Shown here: positions 51,578 to 62,005 of the stretch, piece after piece
Layout: the number at the start of each line of letters is the position of its first letter
How positions within the stretch are numbered: the stretch's first letter is position 1
NCBI GenBank assembly: GCA_002937855.1
Contig: PTKS01000001.1
Location: forward strand, 33,948-97,947
From: Alphaproteobacteria bacterium MarineAlpha5_Bin12
GTDB lineage: Bacteria > Pseudomonadota > Alphaproteobacteria > HIMB59 > GCA-002718135
DNA length: 64,000 bases
Reading direction: 5' to 3'
Translations under genes and position numbers: made by a program
Notes under the pieces: model-generated
What the model saw: only the letters and a program-made list of their open reading frames with translations
Told to the model about the DNA's origin: nothing
Database searches by the model: none

Positions 51578-51809
51578 ATTATTTTCTAACAAAAAAAAAT
51601 TTTTGGAATGGCTGGGAGTTGCAACAGCAATATTATATGCAATTTTGGTAGCTTTTAATATTGGCTTAGAGGTCTTTGCTTTTTTTTTATTGTTGATTTC
51701 TGCTTTATTTATAGGTCTGTGGTCTTACTTAAATAAGCATCAAGGCATATTACTTTTACAAATATTCTATGGAACTGCAGCAATTATTGGGATGATAAGA
51801 TGGTTTTAA
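51567..51809 (+). CDS. Small three-helix membrane protein
   Basis: 80 aa with three hydrophobic segments (about 13-33, 36-53, 58-78) joined by very short loops. Start TTG 51567 overlaps the GlnT/GmaS-type gene by 11 nt and has GGGAGAAG 10 nt upstream; no ATG is available, so translational coupling is inferred. No family recognised. It is convergent with lpxC. Confidence 0.6.
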   Translation: MIVKLFSNKKKFLEWLGVATAILYAILVAFNIGLEVFAFFLLLISALFIGLWSYLNKHQGILLLQIFYGTAAIIGMIRWF

Positions 51810-51817
51810 TTATTAAT

Positions 51818-52696
51818 TTAATTTACTAAAGACCAGTTATTTTTATCAGATAGTAATTTTTTAAGTAACTCATTATTTAATTTATGGCCTGATTTTATAC
51901 CTTCAAAAAAACCTAATATTGGATAACCTGCCAAATATAAATCTCCAATGGAATCAAGAATTTTATGACGAACAAATTCGTCTTTGTATCTTAATCCTTC
52001 TTTATTTAATATTCTATCCTTACCTACGACTACTGCATTTGTTAAATCCCCTCCAAGTGCAAAGCCTGAATTTCTTAAACTTTCTACTTCTTCCTCAAAA
52101 CCAAATGTTCTAGCTTCTGAAATATCCTGTTTATAATTACCATTAATCATTTTTAATTGACAAGATTGTTTATCAATTACACTGCAAGGAAAATCTATTT
52201 CTAGATTAATTGAAAATTGATTATTAGGTCTAATGCATGCAGAACCCTGATCATTTTCTACAATCACATCTTTTAATACTTTTAAATATTTTCTTTTTTT
52301 TATTTGATTTTCTATACCTGCTTTTTCTATAAGCTTAACAAATGGTTTTGCGCTACCATCCATAATTGGCATTTCAGAACTATCTATTTCTATTATTGCA
52401 TTATCAATATGCATCCCTGAAAGAGCGCTCATTAAATGCTCTATTGTACTTACAGAAACATTATTTTTATTTGATATTGTTGTGCATAATTTTGTAGATG
52501 TAACATTAGACCAATGTGCTTTAATTATATTGTCTTTAGACAGATCCGTTCTAATAAAAGTTATACCTGTATCAACTGTAGAAGGCTTAATTTTAACATT
52601 TCCATGATCACCTGAATGTAATCCTATACCTGAAAAATATATGACTTTCTTTATTGTTTTTTGGTCATCAGATAGTTTTTCTTCACTTTTAAGCAT
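51818..52696 (-). CDS. lpxC: UDP-3-O-acyl-N-acetylglucosamine deacetylase
   Basis: Zinc amidase for the committed step of lipid A synthesis, 292 aa. Zn ligands His87 (STIEHLMSAL), His244 and Asp248 (VRHKILDSIGDLYLAG), catalytic His271 (SGHKLNNELL). So the organism should carry LPS. It lies downstream of ftsZ in the same direction, the normal end of the division cluster in proteobacteria. The gap 52697-52788 holds nothing obvious. Confidence 0.97.
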   Translation of the reverse strand: MLKSEEKLSDDQKTIKKVIYFSGIGLHSGDHGNVKIKPSTVDTGITFIRTDLSKDNIIKAHWSNVTSTKLCTTISNKNNVSVSTIEHLMSALSGMHIDNAIIEIDSSEMPIMDGSAKPFVKLIEKAGIENQIKKRKYLKVLKDVIVENDQGSACIRPNNQFSINLEIDFPCSVIDKQSCQLKMINGNYKQDISEARTFGFEEEVESLRNSGFALGGDLTNAVVVGKDRILNKEGLRYKDEFVRHKILDSIGDLYLAGYPILGFFEGIKSGHKLNNELLKKLLSDKNNWSLVN

Positions 52697-52788
52697 TAAA
52701 TACTAGAATTTATTATTATTTAAAGTACTCTAACAACCGATTCACTAATGCTCAACTCACCGTTTGTTACATTGTATTTCAATAATAA

Positions 52789-54462
52789 TTAATTGGCCTG
52801 ACGTCTCAAAAAAGTGGGAATATCAAGTAATTCATCATCTTTGTTATCTCCATCTTCTTCAATTTCATCACTTTTAGTTCCAATTTCATCAGAATCACTT
52901 TCTAAATCCTGATTAAATTCATCTTCAAGCATATCTATACCTTCAGATTCATTGTCTGAAATATTTAACATAGGCTCTTTTTTCTCAGATTCTTTTTTTA
53001 GAGGAATCTTTGAATCTTCAAAGTTGTCAAACAAACTTAATCTACTTGATGTAGTCTTTTTTATAGTTTGGTCCTCTTCTATTTGAGCACTTAAAGATTC
53101 TTTATCTTGGTCTTCTAAATTACTATTAGGTTTTATGGCAGAAGAATTTACTTCTTCATTGGTCTCAATAGATTTATTCAATTCACCAGTTTCAATTAAA
53201 GTGTCTGGTTTGTTTTCTTCTGTTGTGTATGCCACATCTTCTTCATTTAATATATTTTCATTAGAACTTTGAAATGATGGTTCCATTTCTAAGTTATTTG
53301 AATTAGAGGTATATTCATTTACCATAAGCTTTTCCTCACTAATTGGACTTGTTTTTTCATTCATTATCTCTTCTTTTCGAGCAAGATTGTAATCATTAGT
53401 TTTGCTCAAATTTAAATTTGAAGAGGGTTTACCGTATACGGAATTATCAATTTTTGTATAATTTGATACCATAGGCTTACTTGAAGTATTTGAATTTGAT
53501 TGAATTCCAGTAGCAACAATACTTACTCTCATAACACCCTCTAATCTATCATCTGTAGTAGAACCAAATATAATATTAGCCTCTGAATCAACCTCTTCTC
53601 TTATTCTATTGGCTGCTTCATCTACTTCATAGAGTGTTAGATCTTGCCCACCTGTTATATTGATTATCAATCCTTTTGCTCCCTTCAAAGAAACGTCATC
53701 AATTAATGGATTTGCTATAGCTTTTTCAGCAGCATCAACAGCTCTTTTTTCACCCTCAGCTTGACCTGTTCCCATCATTGCTTTACCCATTTCACTCATC
53801 ACTGTTTTAACATCAGAAAAATCCAAATTTATTAAACCTGGCATAACCATCAAATCAGTCACACCTCTTACTCCAGCGTAGAGGACGTCATCAGCCATTT
53901 TGAAAGCATCAGAAAATGTAGTCTTTTCATTTGCTATACGAAAAAGATTTTGATTAGGTATAACTATGAGAGTATCAACATATTGCTCTAATTCATCAAT
54001 ACCACTATTAGCTATACGGAGTCTTTGCATTCCTTCAAAATCAAATGGTTTTGTTACAACGCCAACAGTTAATATCCCTCTTTCTCTTGCTATTTTGGCA
54101 ACAATAGGAGCAGCTCCAGTACCTGTGCCACCGCCCATACCTGCTGCAATAAAAGCCATATTACTTCCAGACAATTTTGACTCTATATCTTTTTTAGATT
54201 CTTCTGCCGAAATTTTTCCTATATCAGGTCTCATTCCTGCTCCTAATCCTTCAGTACTTTCAAGTCCCAATTGAACTTTTTTTTCACATAATGAATTTTC
54301 TAAAGCTTGGGCATCTGTGTTTGCTACTAAAAAATCAACACCCTCTAGGTTTGAATTTATCATATTGTTGACAGCATTTCCCCCTGCTCCGCCAACACCA
54401 ATAACTGTAATTTTTGGACGTAAATTTGTTTGCCCATCTGGCAATGCTATATTTAATGTCAT
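52789..54462 (-). CDS. ftsZ: Cell-division GTPase FtsZ
   Basis: 557 aa, longer than E. coli FtsZ (383) because of the linker. Residues 1-320: tubulin-like GTPase with [22 protein letters not shown] (110-116) and the T7-loop region [18 protein letters not shown]. Residues about 325-540: acidic, low-complexity linker rich in Glu/Ser/Asn/Asp. The last 13 residues [13 protein letters not shown] are the conserved tail that binds FtsA. Long C-terminal linkers are known in alphaproteobacteria (Caulobacter). CGGAG lies 8 nt before ATG 54462, and a small hairpin ATCTC/GAGAT lies in the 81-nt ftsA-ftsZ gap. Confidence 0.97.
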   Translation of the reverse strand: MTLNIALPDGQTNLRPKITVIGVGGAGGNAVNNMINSNLEGVDFLVANTDAQALENSLCEKKVQLGLESTEGLGAGMRPDIGKISAEESKKDIESKLSGSNMAFIAAGMGGGTGTGAAPIVAKIARERGILTVGVVTKPFDFEGMQRLRIANSGIDELEQYVDTLIVIPNQNLFRIANEKTTFSDAFKMADDVLYAGVRGVTDLMVMPGLINLDFSDVKTVMSEMGKAMMGTGQAEGEKRAVDAAEKAIANPLIDDVSLKGAKGLIINITGGQDLTLYEVDEAANRIREEVDSEANIIFGSTTDDRLEGVMRVSIVATGIQSNSNTSSKPMVSNYTKIDNSVYGKPSSNLNLSKTNDYNLARKEEIMNEKTSPISEEKLMVNEYTSNSNNLEMEPSFQSSNENILNEEDVAYTTEENKPDTLIETGELNKSIETNEEVNSSAIKPNSNLEDQDKESLSAQIEEDQTIKKTTSSRLSLFDNFEDSKIPLKKESEKKEPMLNISDNESEGIDMLEDEFNQDLESDSDEIGTKSDEIEEDGDNKDDELLDIPTFLRRQAN

Positions 54463-54543
54463 TTTTTTTCTCCGCCGTTTAATTAGTTTTTTATCAATCT
54501 CTCTTCGAGATCGTCAATAAAAACATTGTTTTTTTTATGTTAT

Positions 54544-55797
54544 CTAAATATATTGATCTAGCCAACTAAAAAAACCCCCAAAAAGAGGTTTTTTTTGTAT
54601 TTTTTCCTTGTTTTGTAATAAAAAATCATCATTTTGCTGACTCATAGTTTCAATATATAATAATAAACCAAAAATAACTGAAAACTGGGGTTTTTTGATT
54701 TTTTCATTCTGAATTTCAATATTAATTGGAACTGATACGCGAACTTGACTGTCAAAAATGATTTTTGCATATTCATCTATGCCTTCTAACAACGAACCAC
54801 CTCCAGTTAACACAACTCTTCTATATCTTTTATTATGAAGATTATATTCTTTCAATTTTTGCCTTATTAGCTCAAGCGTCTCTTCAACTCTTGGTTTAAT
54901 TAATAAATTTAATTCACTTCTATTAATTTGTTTAAATTGATTATTATTAGAACCAAGTAAAGGTACATCTATCAATTCATATTCATCACTGGGATTTGAA
55001 AAAACTGAGCCATAAAGAGTCTTGAGTCTTTCAGCGCTTTCCATTGGGGTATTGATGCCAGAAACAATATCATTCGTTATATTATTTCCGCCTACTGAAA
55101 TAGAATCAGCAAAAATAAGCTTATTGTTTTCTATTATAGATACGGATGTTGTTCCTGCTCCCAAGTCAATGCAGATTGTGCCCAACAATTTTTCATCTTC
55201 TGTTAATGTAGATAAAGAAGATGCAAATGGAGAAGCAATTAAATGTTCAATATTTAAATTAGAATTAAAAATTATATTTTTAGTTGATTTGTAATAATTG
55301 TTATTAATAATTAATTGATAAATATTTACAACCAAGGTTTTTGCATAAAGATTCTTTGGATTTAAAATTTTTTTATCAATATCAGTATCAAAGTGATTAA
55401 TTATTTCATGTAAACTTTTATAATCATTATTTATGTTATATATTTCGGTATTATTAATTGCTGATCTTATATGATAATCATCAATCTGTTCACCATTTAA
55501 TTCAACTTTTCCTTTTAAAAACTTAGATTTTGAGTTCGTGATGTTTGCATTAATTATAATATTGGATATCTCAGTATTTGTTTTTTTGGAAATATGATTT
55601 ATTATTGATATAATTTCATTAGTTATTTCATTTGGATTAATTACAAGTCCTTTTTTTACATTTTTCGTAGGTTGAAAATGAAAGCCTAAAATTTCCATTT
55701 TATTTTCATTATTTATTTTACCAACAGCACATGCAATTTTAGAAGAGCCTATATCTAATGCTGCATATATGGAATTTTTATTTGTTTTTTTTACCAT
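54544..55797 (-). CDS. ftsA: Cell-division protein FtsA
   Basis: 417 aa actin-like protein anchoring FtsZ to the membrane. Motifs: YAALDIGSSKIACAVGKIN (phosphate 1), the SHS2 insertion around 85-170, ICIDLGAGTTSVSIIENNKL (phosphate 2) and VVLTGGGSLLEGIDEYA (adenosine). The C-terminus FGGFFSWLDQYI is the amphipathic membrane-targeting helix. It starts 2 nt after ftsQ. Confidence 0.96.
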   Translation of the reverse strand: MVKKTNKNSIYAALDIGSSKIACAVGKINNENKMEILGFHFQPTKNVKKGLVINPNEITNEIISIINHISKKTNTEISNIIINANITNSKSKFLKGKVELNGEQIDDYHIRSAINNTEIYNINNDYKSLHEIINHFDTDIDKKILNPKNLYAKTLVVNIYQLIINNNYYKSTKNIIFNSNLNIEHLIASPFASSLSTLTEDEKLLGTICIDLGAGTTSVSIIENNKLIFADSISVGGNNITNDIVSGINTPMESAERLKTLYGSVFSNPSDEYELIDVPLLGSNNNQFKQINRSELNLLIKPRVEETLELIRQKLKEYNLHNKRYRRVVLTGGGSLLEGIDEYAKIIFDSQVRVSVPINIEIQNEKIKKPQFSVIFGLLLYIETMSQQNDDFLLQNKEKIQKKPLFGGFFSWLDQYI

Positions 55798-55799
55798 TA

Positions 55800-56588
55800 T
55801 TAATTTTCTTTAAAAATTTCTATGTTTTCTTTATTTTTTAATCTTATAATTGTCTTTTCACTTATTCTCAAATCTATAAATTCTATAAGAGCATAATCAT
55901 TTTCTTCAAAATTACCTAGTATGTCATTAATTAAAACTTCTAGTGCTGATTTGATTTCATCTTCTGGCAACTTAACTATTATATTATTAATTTCTAAATT
56001 CCACCTTCTTTCACCAATATACTCTGCTGAAGTTACGTTTAATTTTGGAAAATGTTCTAAAATATTAAACAAATTAGATGTATGATCAATGGCTAATTTT
56101 CCTTTAACAATAAAGTAATTTTTATTTTTTTCATCATACAATTGATCAATTTTATTTCCAAAATTATCTAAAAAATAATATTTTTGATTATTATCTAATA
56201 GAATAGCAATTGGTTTTTTTTCTTCAATGTTAATCATTATTGTTGAAGGATATTCAATTTTTAATGTCATATCTTTTATCCATTGATTATTAGAAATATT
56301 TTTTTCTATTTTATCTAAAGAAATTAAAAAAATTGACCTATCATACAAATAATTAATATTTGAAATAATTGATTTTTCCGTTATTCTTTTTAAACCTAAT
56401 ATGTTGATTTCCTTTAATATAAAACCATATTTTTCTGAAGTTGATTGAATAATCTTATAATTAAAGGAGCTTATTTCATTTCTTTTTATATACAGTGTAA
56501 TAAAGATTATTAAAATCAAACTAATAAAGAAAATTGATATTTTATATTTTAATAATGATACTTTTTCTCTATTATTTATTCTCGACAT
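55800..56588 (-). CDS. ftsQ: Cell-division protein FtsQ
   Basis: 262 aa bitopic protein: cytoplasmic N-terminus, one helix (YKISIFFISLILIIFITLYI, about 14-33), POTRA domain starting ILKEINILGLKRITEKSIIS and a beta-domain with IEEKKPIAILLDNNQKYYFL and YIGERRWNLEINNIIVKLPE. It links FtsB/FtsL to the septal synthases. The N-terminal start overlaps ddl by 13 nt. Confidence 0.94.
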   Translation of the reverse strand: MSRINNREKVSLLKYKISIFFISLILIIFITLYIKRNEISSFNYKIIQSTSEKYGFILKEINILGLKRITEKSIISNINYLYDRSIFLISLDKIEKNISNNQWIKDMTLKIEYPSTIMINIEEKKPIAILLDNNQKYYFLDNFGNKIDQLYDEKNKNYFIVKGKLAIDHTSNLFNILEHFPKLNVTSAEYIGERRWNLEINNIIVKLPEDEIKSALEVLINDILGNFEENDYALIEFIDLRISEKTIIRLKNKENIEIFKEN

Positions 56589-57532
56589 TTTGCAGATTGA
56601 ATTAATTTTTCTATCATTTCTGAATAGCTTATACCCTTATAATTAAGTTGTTCAGGCACAAGAGATATAGGTGTCAAACCAGGTTGATTATTAATTTCTA
56701 AGAAATACAATTTGTTAAGTTTTTCATCAAAAATATAATCTGATCTAGATATTCCCTTACATCCTATAGTGTCATGTACAAGTTTTGAATTATACAAACA
56801 ATTTTCATATATTGAACTTTCTAAGGAAGCAGGTATCTTGTGCCTTGAAAAACCTGGTGTATACTTAGCCTTATAGTCAAAAAAATTATTTTTTGTAAAT
56901 ATTTCAGTGACAGCTACAGCTTGTGAATTTTCATTATCTTCAATAACTGAAACTGTCAGTTCCCTCCCTTTAATATATTTTTCTATCATAAAATATTCAT
57001 GAGAATTTAAAATGACTTTTTCAAAATAATTATTATTCAATATTTCTTCAATATCATAAAATGATTTAATAATTACAATTCCATAACTTGAGCCACTTGA
57101 TACAGGTTTTATAACGAAGTCATTAATTTGATCAAAAATTTCTTTTAATTTATTTTTATTAATTTCATTTTTACTAATATTAAATGATTTTAAAAAATTA
57201 ATTTTTGAATTTTTTAAAGATATTTTTGTTTGATTTTTATTAAAAGATTTATAAGAAGCTAAAATACCAGAATGAGTAAAAGGTATGTTATGATTAAATA
57301 AAATTTTTTGAATTTGCCCATCCTCACCAAAAGTTCCATGTAAGGCATTAAAACAACAATCAAAACTATATTTTGTAATTTCTTTTTCAAAAGTAGATGG
57401 GTCCACATTCAGAATCTCAACTTTATACCCTAATTGGCAAAGAATTTTAAATACTTCTTTTGAAGTCATAATGGATATTTCATGTTCTTCATTTTTCCCA
57501 CCAGCAAGTATTAAAATATCTCTAAATTTCAT
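56576..57532 (-). CDS. ddl: D-alanine-D-alanine ligase
   Basis: 318 aa ATP-grasp ligase making D-Ala-D-Ala. ATG 57532 follows the murB stop by 1 nt (TAATATG) and gives MKFRDILILAGGKNEEHEIS; the TTG at 57547 would overlap murB. Blocks: CFNALHGTFGEDGQIQKILF, VIKPVSSGSSYGIVII, FEVN-type metal loop in YFLEINNQPGLTPISLVPEQ. Position between murB and ftsQ is the standard order. Confidence 0.96.
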   Translation of the reverse strand: MKFRDILILAGGKNEEHEISIMTSKEVFKILCQLGYKVEILNVDPSTFEKEITKYSFDCCFNALHGTFGEDGQIQKILFNHNIPFTHSGILASYKSFNKNQTKISLKNSKINFLKSFNISKNEINKNKLKEIFDQINDFVIKPVSSGSSYGIVIIKSFYDIEEILNNNYFEKVILNSHEYFMIEKYIKGRELTVSVIEDNENSQAVAVTEIFTKNNFFDYKAKYTPGFSRHKIPASLESSIYENCLYNSKLVHDTIGCKGISRSDYIFDEKLNKLYFLEINNQPGLTPISLVPEQLNYKGISYSEMIEKLIQSAKCRE

Positions 57533-57533
57533 A

Positions 57534-58436
57534 TTAGTTTGTGCCAATTATTTTAATTTCCCAATCAAGCAAAATATTGAATTTTCTGTAAACTCTTTCC
57601 CTTACTTTCTCTCCAAGTGACTCAATATCATTTGCGGAAGCATTACCTGTATTTATTATAAAGTTAGAATGTTTTTCACTTACTATTGCATCTCCATAGC
57701 TTAAACCTTTACAATTTGATTCCTCAATTAGCTTAGCTGCAAATAGATTTTTTGGATTTTTAAAAGTACTTCCCCCTGTTTTTGTTTTCAAGGGTTGAGA
57801 TCTTTCCCTTTGATTAATAATATCGATCATTTTAGAGTTTATTTGATCCTTATCTCCTTTTTTAGATACAAATACAGCACTTTCAATAATTAAATCATCA
57901 GTAACAGATGAAGTTCTGTAATTAAAATTTGCATCTTTTTTTGAGTAAATTTTTTTTATTCCAAGTCTATTGATAACAGAAAATTTTTCAATACAATCTT
58001 TGGTCTCATAGCCGAAACAACCTGCATTCATTTTAATAGCACCACCAACAGTTCCCGGAATGCCTGAAAAAAATTCTAAGTTTTTAATAGAATTATTTAA
58101 TGCAAATTTTGATAGTACAGAATCTAAAACTGAAGCCCCTACGATAATTTTGTTTTTTTCATTAGATATCTTTCTAAAATCTTTACCAAGTTTAATTACT
58201 ATTCCATTAAAACCCCCATCTCTTACTAATAAATTTGACCCTGCTCCCAGAATAAACAGGGGTTTTTCTTTAGGAATTTGTTTTAATATATATTGTAAAT
58301 CTATGGAATTATTTATAAGGCAATAACATAAAGCTTTTCCACCCGTTTGAAACCAAGTATATTTTGATAATTCAAAGTCATATTTAATTTTACTCATAAA
58401 ATTTTCATGAGTTTTAAAATTGAAAGATTCAATCAT
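57534..58436 (-). CDS. murB: UDP-N-acetylenolpyruvoylglucosamine reductase
   Basis: 300 aa FAD enzyme that reduces enolpyruvyl-UDP-GlcNAc to UDP-MurNAc. FAD motif ILGAGSNLLVRDGGFNGIVI, then FSGIPGTVGGAIKMNAGCFG and GGSTFKNP with the catalytic Ser; the C-terminal NFIINTGNASANDIESL is in the normal place. The length is that of type II MurB (lacking the extra E. coli-type C-terminal loop). It overlaps murC by 8 nt. The start ATG 58436 may be replaced by ATG 58397 (MSKIKYDFELSKYTWFQTGG). Confidence 0.96.
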   Translation of the reverse strand: MIESFNFKTHENFMSKIKYDFELSKYTWFQTGGKALCYCLINNSIDLQYILKQIPKEKPLFILGAGSNLLVRDGGFNGIVIKLGKDFRKISNEKNKIIVGASVLDSVLSKFALNNSIKNLEFFSGIPGTVGGAIKMNAGCFGYETKDCIEKFSVINRLGIKKIYSKKDANFNYRTSSVTDDLIIESAVFVSKKGDKDQINSKMIDIINQRERSQPLKTKTGGSTFKNPKNLFAAKLIEESNCKGLSYGDAIVSEKHSNFIINTGNASANDIESLGEKVRERVYRKFNILLDWEIKIIGTN

Positions 58437-59826
58437 ATTGTGTAATAAAATCCCTAGCCCAATTTGTTATTGACCCCGCACCCATAAATATAATTAGATT
58501 TTTATCCTTCATATAAGGGTTAAGTATTGGAAACAATTCTTTTTTATCATGTATTCTTATTATAGTATTCTTTGAATTTCTTTTTATTTTTTTAAAAAGA
58601 GTTGAATTTAAATTTTTTATTTCTTTTTCTCCAGCAGGATATATATTAGTTAAAATCAAGATATCAATTTTTTTTAAGATTTTTACAAAATCATTTAATA
58701 AAAATTTCGTTCGTGAATATCTATGAGGTTGGAAAACTAAAATTATTTTATTATTACAAAGATGTTTGGCAATTTCTAAACTAGCTTCTATTTCTTTTGG
58801 ATGATGAGCATAATCATCATAGATTGCTGTCTTTTTAATTTTTTTTAAAAATGTAAATCTTCTTTGGACTCCAGTAAAATTTATTAAAGTATTTTTTATT
58901 GTTCCAATATTAATTCCTATTTTCCAAGAAGCACCTATTGCTGCAGTGGAATTAAGAACATTATGTTTACCAAGTAAATTTAAAATAAAACTAATTTTTT
59001 TTGGGTTTTTTTTCGTTAATTTAGATGAAATAATTAAATCAAAGTAAGATTTATTTTTTATATATTTTATTTTTGTAATATTTAAATCTGCATATGATTT
59101 ATTAATTCCATAAGTTATTATTTCTCTATTTGTTATTTGTTTAATTAGATTTTTAGTATTCTTATTTTCTAAGCAAATTATAGAAGATCCATAAAAAGGA
59201 ATATTTGAAGAAAATTTTTTAAATGAATTAAACAAGTTTTTAAAATTTTTAAAATAATCCATATGTTCTTCATCTATATTTGTAATTATATTGATTTCAT
59301 TAGGTAAATGTAAAAAGGACCCATCACTTTCATCAGCTTCTGCTATCATCCATTCACCGTTACCCATTCTAGAGTTTGATGATAATGAATTTATAATACC
59401 TCCATTTACAATTGTAGGGTCAAAATTTGCTTTTTGTAATATATTTCCAAGTATACTAGTGGTTGTGGTTTTTCCATGTGAACCAGCAACAGCTATTCCT
59501 CTTTTAAATCTCATAAGTTCACCTAGCATTTCTGCTCGTGATACAATTGGCAAACCTTTTTTTAATGCAAAATTTATTTCTGGATTATTTTTTTTAATCG
59601 CTGAAGAAATTACGATAACATTAGCCTTAATTATATTTGACTCTTTATGACCTAAAAAAATTTTAATTTCTTTCTTCTGAAGTCGTTTTATATTTTCATT
59701 AATTCTTAAATCACTTCCCTGAACTTTATATCCTAATTTAAACATGAGTTCTGCAATACCTGACATGCCTATCCCACCTATACCCACAAAATGAATCATA
59801 TTTATTTTTTTTAAAATTTTTTTCAT
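58429..59826 (-). CDS. murC: UDP-N-acetylmuramate-L-alanine ligase
   Basis: 465 aa Mur ligase. Domain 1 starts MIHFVGIGGIGMSGIAELM; ATP loop GSHGKTTTTSILGNIL; central domain with EADESDGSFLHL and NIDEEHMDYF; C-terminal DDYAHHPKEIEASLEIAK. ATG 59826 is 4 nt after the murG stop and preferred over TTG 59850. It adds L-Ala to UDP-MurNAc. Confidence 0.96.
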   Translation of the reverse strand: MKKILKKINMIHFVGIGGIGMSGIAELMFKLGYKVQGSDLRINENIKRLQKKEIKIFLGHKESNIIKANVIVISSAIKKNNPEINFALKKGLPIVSRAEMLGELMRFKRGIAVAGSHGKTTTTSILGNILQKANFDPTIVNGGIINSLSSNSRMGNGEWMIAEADESDGSFLHLPNEINIITNIDEEHMDYFKNFKNLFNSFKKFSSNIPFYGSSIICLENKNTKNLIKQITNREIITYGINKSYADLNITKIKYIKNKSYFDLIISSKLTKKNPKKISFILNLLGKHNVLNSTAAIGASWKIGINIGTIKNTLINFTGVQRRFTFLKKIKKTAIYDDYAHHPKEIEASLEIAKHLCNNKIILVFQPHRYSRTKFLLNDFVKILKKIDILILTNIYPAGEKEIKNLNSTLFKKIKRNSKNTIIRIHDKKELFPILNPYMKDKNLIIFMGAGSITNWARDFITQYD

Positions 59827-59830
59827 TATA

Positions 59831-60922
59831 TTATTGATAAATTTCTTCAAAAATAATTTTGTTTGAATCCAGTTGTTTAATATTATTTAAATTAACGTAC
59901 ATATCTTTTAATAAATTTTTATCTTTAATTATATTCTCTAACATCTCTAGAGTTTTATCACTTTCAAGATACTTTTCTTCTATTAAAATAGCTGATCCTA
60001 AATTTTCTAAAAATTTAGCATTATAAAATTGATGATTGTTACTTGCTATTGGTAATGGAACCAAAATTGAAGGAACCTTCAAGCTTATTAGCTCATTAAT
60101 TGTTGATGAACCTGATCGACAAATACATAGATCTGTCTTTGAAAGTTTGAAATAAATATCTTTATAGAAATAATTAATTTCAAAGTTTATTTTAATATCT
60201 TCTAAAATTTTTTTGAAATTTTCTAAATATTGTTTTGGAACTTGTATTGTTAAATTTATATTTTTTTTGGTTTCAGTAGGAAGACTTTTGATAAGATCAA
60301 TAATAATTTTTGAGAGATTTAATGATCCTTGACTACCTCCAAAAACAAAAAGATTAAAAGTTTTGTCTAATTCAGAATCATTTAAATTATCTTTTTTAAA
60401 TTCATTTATGTTTTTACGTAATGGAAATCCACTATAAATAGTTTTATGATCATTTTTTATTCCTATAGTATTTTCATAAGTAAGAAAAATTTTATTAGAA
60501 GAAAAATGAAAAATTTTATGAACTTTACCTATTACTGAATTTTGTTCATGAAAATATATCTTTATATTAAATATATTTTTAAAGATTATTGTTGCGAGTA
60601 AAGGAGAAAAAGCAACATAACTTCCAAAACTTATTATTTGATTAGGTCTTTCTCTAATTAATAATATAATAAATTCAAAAAAACCAATTAATAATAAAAA
60701 AATAGATTTTACGAAATTTAAATTTTTTTTATTTAAGTGAGAGGCTGAAATTTTAATATTTTCATATTCAGATTTATTAAAATATTTAGAGCCTCTATCA
60801 TCGGTTATGATAATATTAGAAACACCTTTAGATTTAAGAAAATCTGAAAAACTTAATGCAGGAAAAATATGTCCACCAGTTCCTCCTGCAACTAAAAAAG
60901 TATTATATTTTTTTTTCTTCAT
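59831..60922 (-). CDS. murG: UDP-GlcNAc:lipid I N-acetylglucosaminyltransferase
   Basis: 363 aa GT-B glycosyltransferase converting lipid I to lipid II at the inner membrane. N-terminal LVAGGTGGHIFPALSFSDFL; IYFHEQNSVIGKVHKIF; FVFGGSQGSLNLSKIII; and ICRSGSSTINELISLKVPSI in the donor domain. ATG 60922 overlaps ftsW as ATGA. Confidence 0.96.
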   Translation of the reverse strand: MKKKKYNTFLVAGGTGGHIFPALSFSDFLKSKGVSNIIITDDRGSKYFNKSEYENIKISASHLNKKNLNFVKSIFLLLIGFFEFIILLIRERPNQIISFGSYVAFSPLLATIIFKNIFNIKIYFHEQNSVIGKVHKIFHFSSNKIFLTYENTIGIKNDHKTIYSGFPLRKNINEFKKDNLNDSELDKTFNLFVFGGSQGSLNLSKIIIDLIKSLPTETKKNINLTIQVPKQYLENFKKILEDIKINFEINYFYKDIYFKLSKTDLCICRSGSSTINELISLKVPSILVPLPIASNNHQFYNAKFLENLGSAILIEEKYLESDKTLEMLENIIKDKNLLKDMYVNLNNIKQLDSNKIIFEEIYQ

Positions 60923-62001
60923 TTCTTAATACTAAACTTTTTTGTATAACTTAAAAGAATTCCAATTAATATAGAGCTAGATAACATTGAAGAACCCCCA
61001 TAACTAATTAATGGTAATGTCATTCCCTTGGTTGGAATTGCATTTATTGAACTAGCAATATTTATTAATGCCTGAAATCCAAATAAACATATTAAACCTA
61101 CAACTAATATTAAACTGTGTGGCTCTCTTTTTTTTATTGCTAACAAAAGACTTCTTACAATTATTGTTAAAAAAATAAATATTATTATGCTACAAAATAT
61201 ATATCCAAATTCTTCTCCAGCGACAGAAAAAATAAAGTCAGTATGAGCATCTGGAATATTATTTTTTAAAATGCCATTTCCTAGACCTTTTCCAAAAAAA
61301 CCACCGGATTTGAATGCCAGTAAACTTTGATTAATTTGAAATGTATCTCCACTTGAAGGGTCTAAAAAGAGATCAATCCTTCTTTTAACGTTATCAATAA
61401 AGTAATATGAGAACAAACTCACAATAAAAATTATTAAACCAAGAATAATAACAAAAAATATTGATAACCCGGCAACAAACAATTGTGCAAAAAAAACTAT
61501 CATAAAAAGAATTGTCATTCCAAAATCTGGTTGTAAAATTAAAAGAGTAGATGAAATTATAAATATTGGTAAAATTATATTAAAACCATACTTTTTACCT
61601 TCTAGGCCTTTGTTAAGAAACCATGCACTAATAACAACAAAAAATGTTTTTAAAAATTCTGACGGTTGTATTGTAAAGCCAAAAATTGGCAACCATCTTT
61701 TAGAGCCGTTTATTTCATAATCTATTAAAAATATATACAACATAAAAACTATAGAAATAATGACGCCCAGAAAAGAAATGCGTCTGATAAATTTATCATC
61801 TTGAATTGAGAAAATTATGATTATGAAAACAGATATAAAAACAAAAATTAAATGACGCTTCATAAAATATGTTGTCTCAAAATTACTTATATCTGTTGTG
61901 CCTGTGATTGATAGAATTGTACCAATTGCAAGTAGAGTTAAAGATAATATAAATATGAATTTATCTATGTCTTTCCACCAATTTTTAATTATGATATTCA
62001 T
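60919..62001 (-). CDS. ftsW: Septal peptidoglycan polymerase FtsW (SEDS family)
   Basis: 360 aa, about ten helices. SEDS marks: GSKRWLPIFGFTIQPSEFLK (about 95-114), QPDFGMTILFMIVFFAQLFV, AHTDFIFSVAGEEFGYIFC and the C-terminal PTKGMTLPLISYGGSSMLSS. It polymerises glycan from lipid II together with FtsI. Between murD (4-nt gap) and murG, the usual order. Confidence 0.96.
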   Translation of the reverse strand: MNIIIKNWWKDIDKFIFILSLTLLAIGTILSITGTTDISNFETTYFMKRHLIFVFISVFIIIIFSIQDDKFIRRISFLGVIISIVFMLYIFLIDYEINGSKRWLPIFGFTIQPSEFLKTFFVVISAWFLNKGLEGKKYGFNIILPIFIISSTLLILQPDFGMTILFMIVFFAQLFVAGLSIFFVIILGLIIFIVSLFSYYFIDNVKRRIDLFLDPSSGDTFQINQSLLAFKSGGFFGKGLGNGILKNNIPDAHTDFIFSVAGEEFGYIFCSIIIFIFLTIIVRSLLLAIKKREPHSLILVVGLICLFGFQALINIASSINAIPTKGMTLPLISYGGSSMLSSSILIGILLSYTKKFSIKK

Positions 62002-62005
62002 TTTA

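Noticed and set aside
53966..54274. Plus-strand frame of 102 codons opposite ftsZ
   Set aside because: Frame mirrors the FtsZ GTPase region; composition (Pro/Ala/Ile runs) is typical of an antisense shadow.
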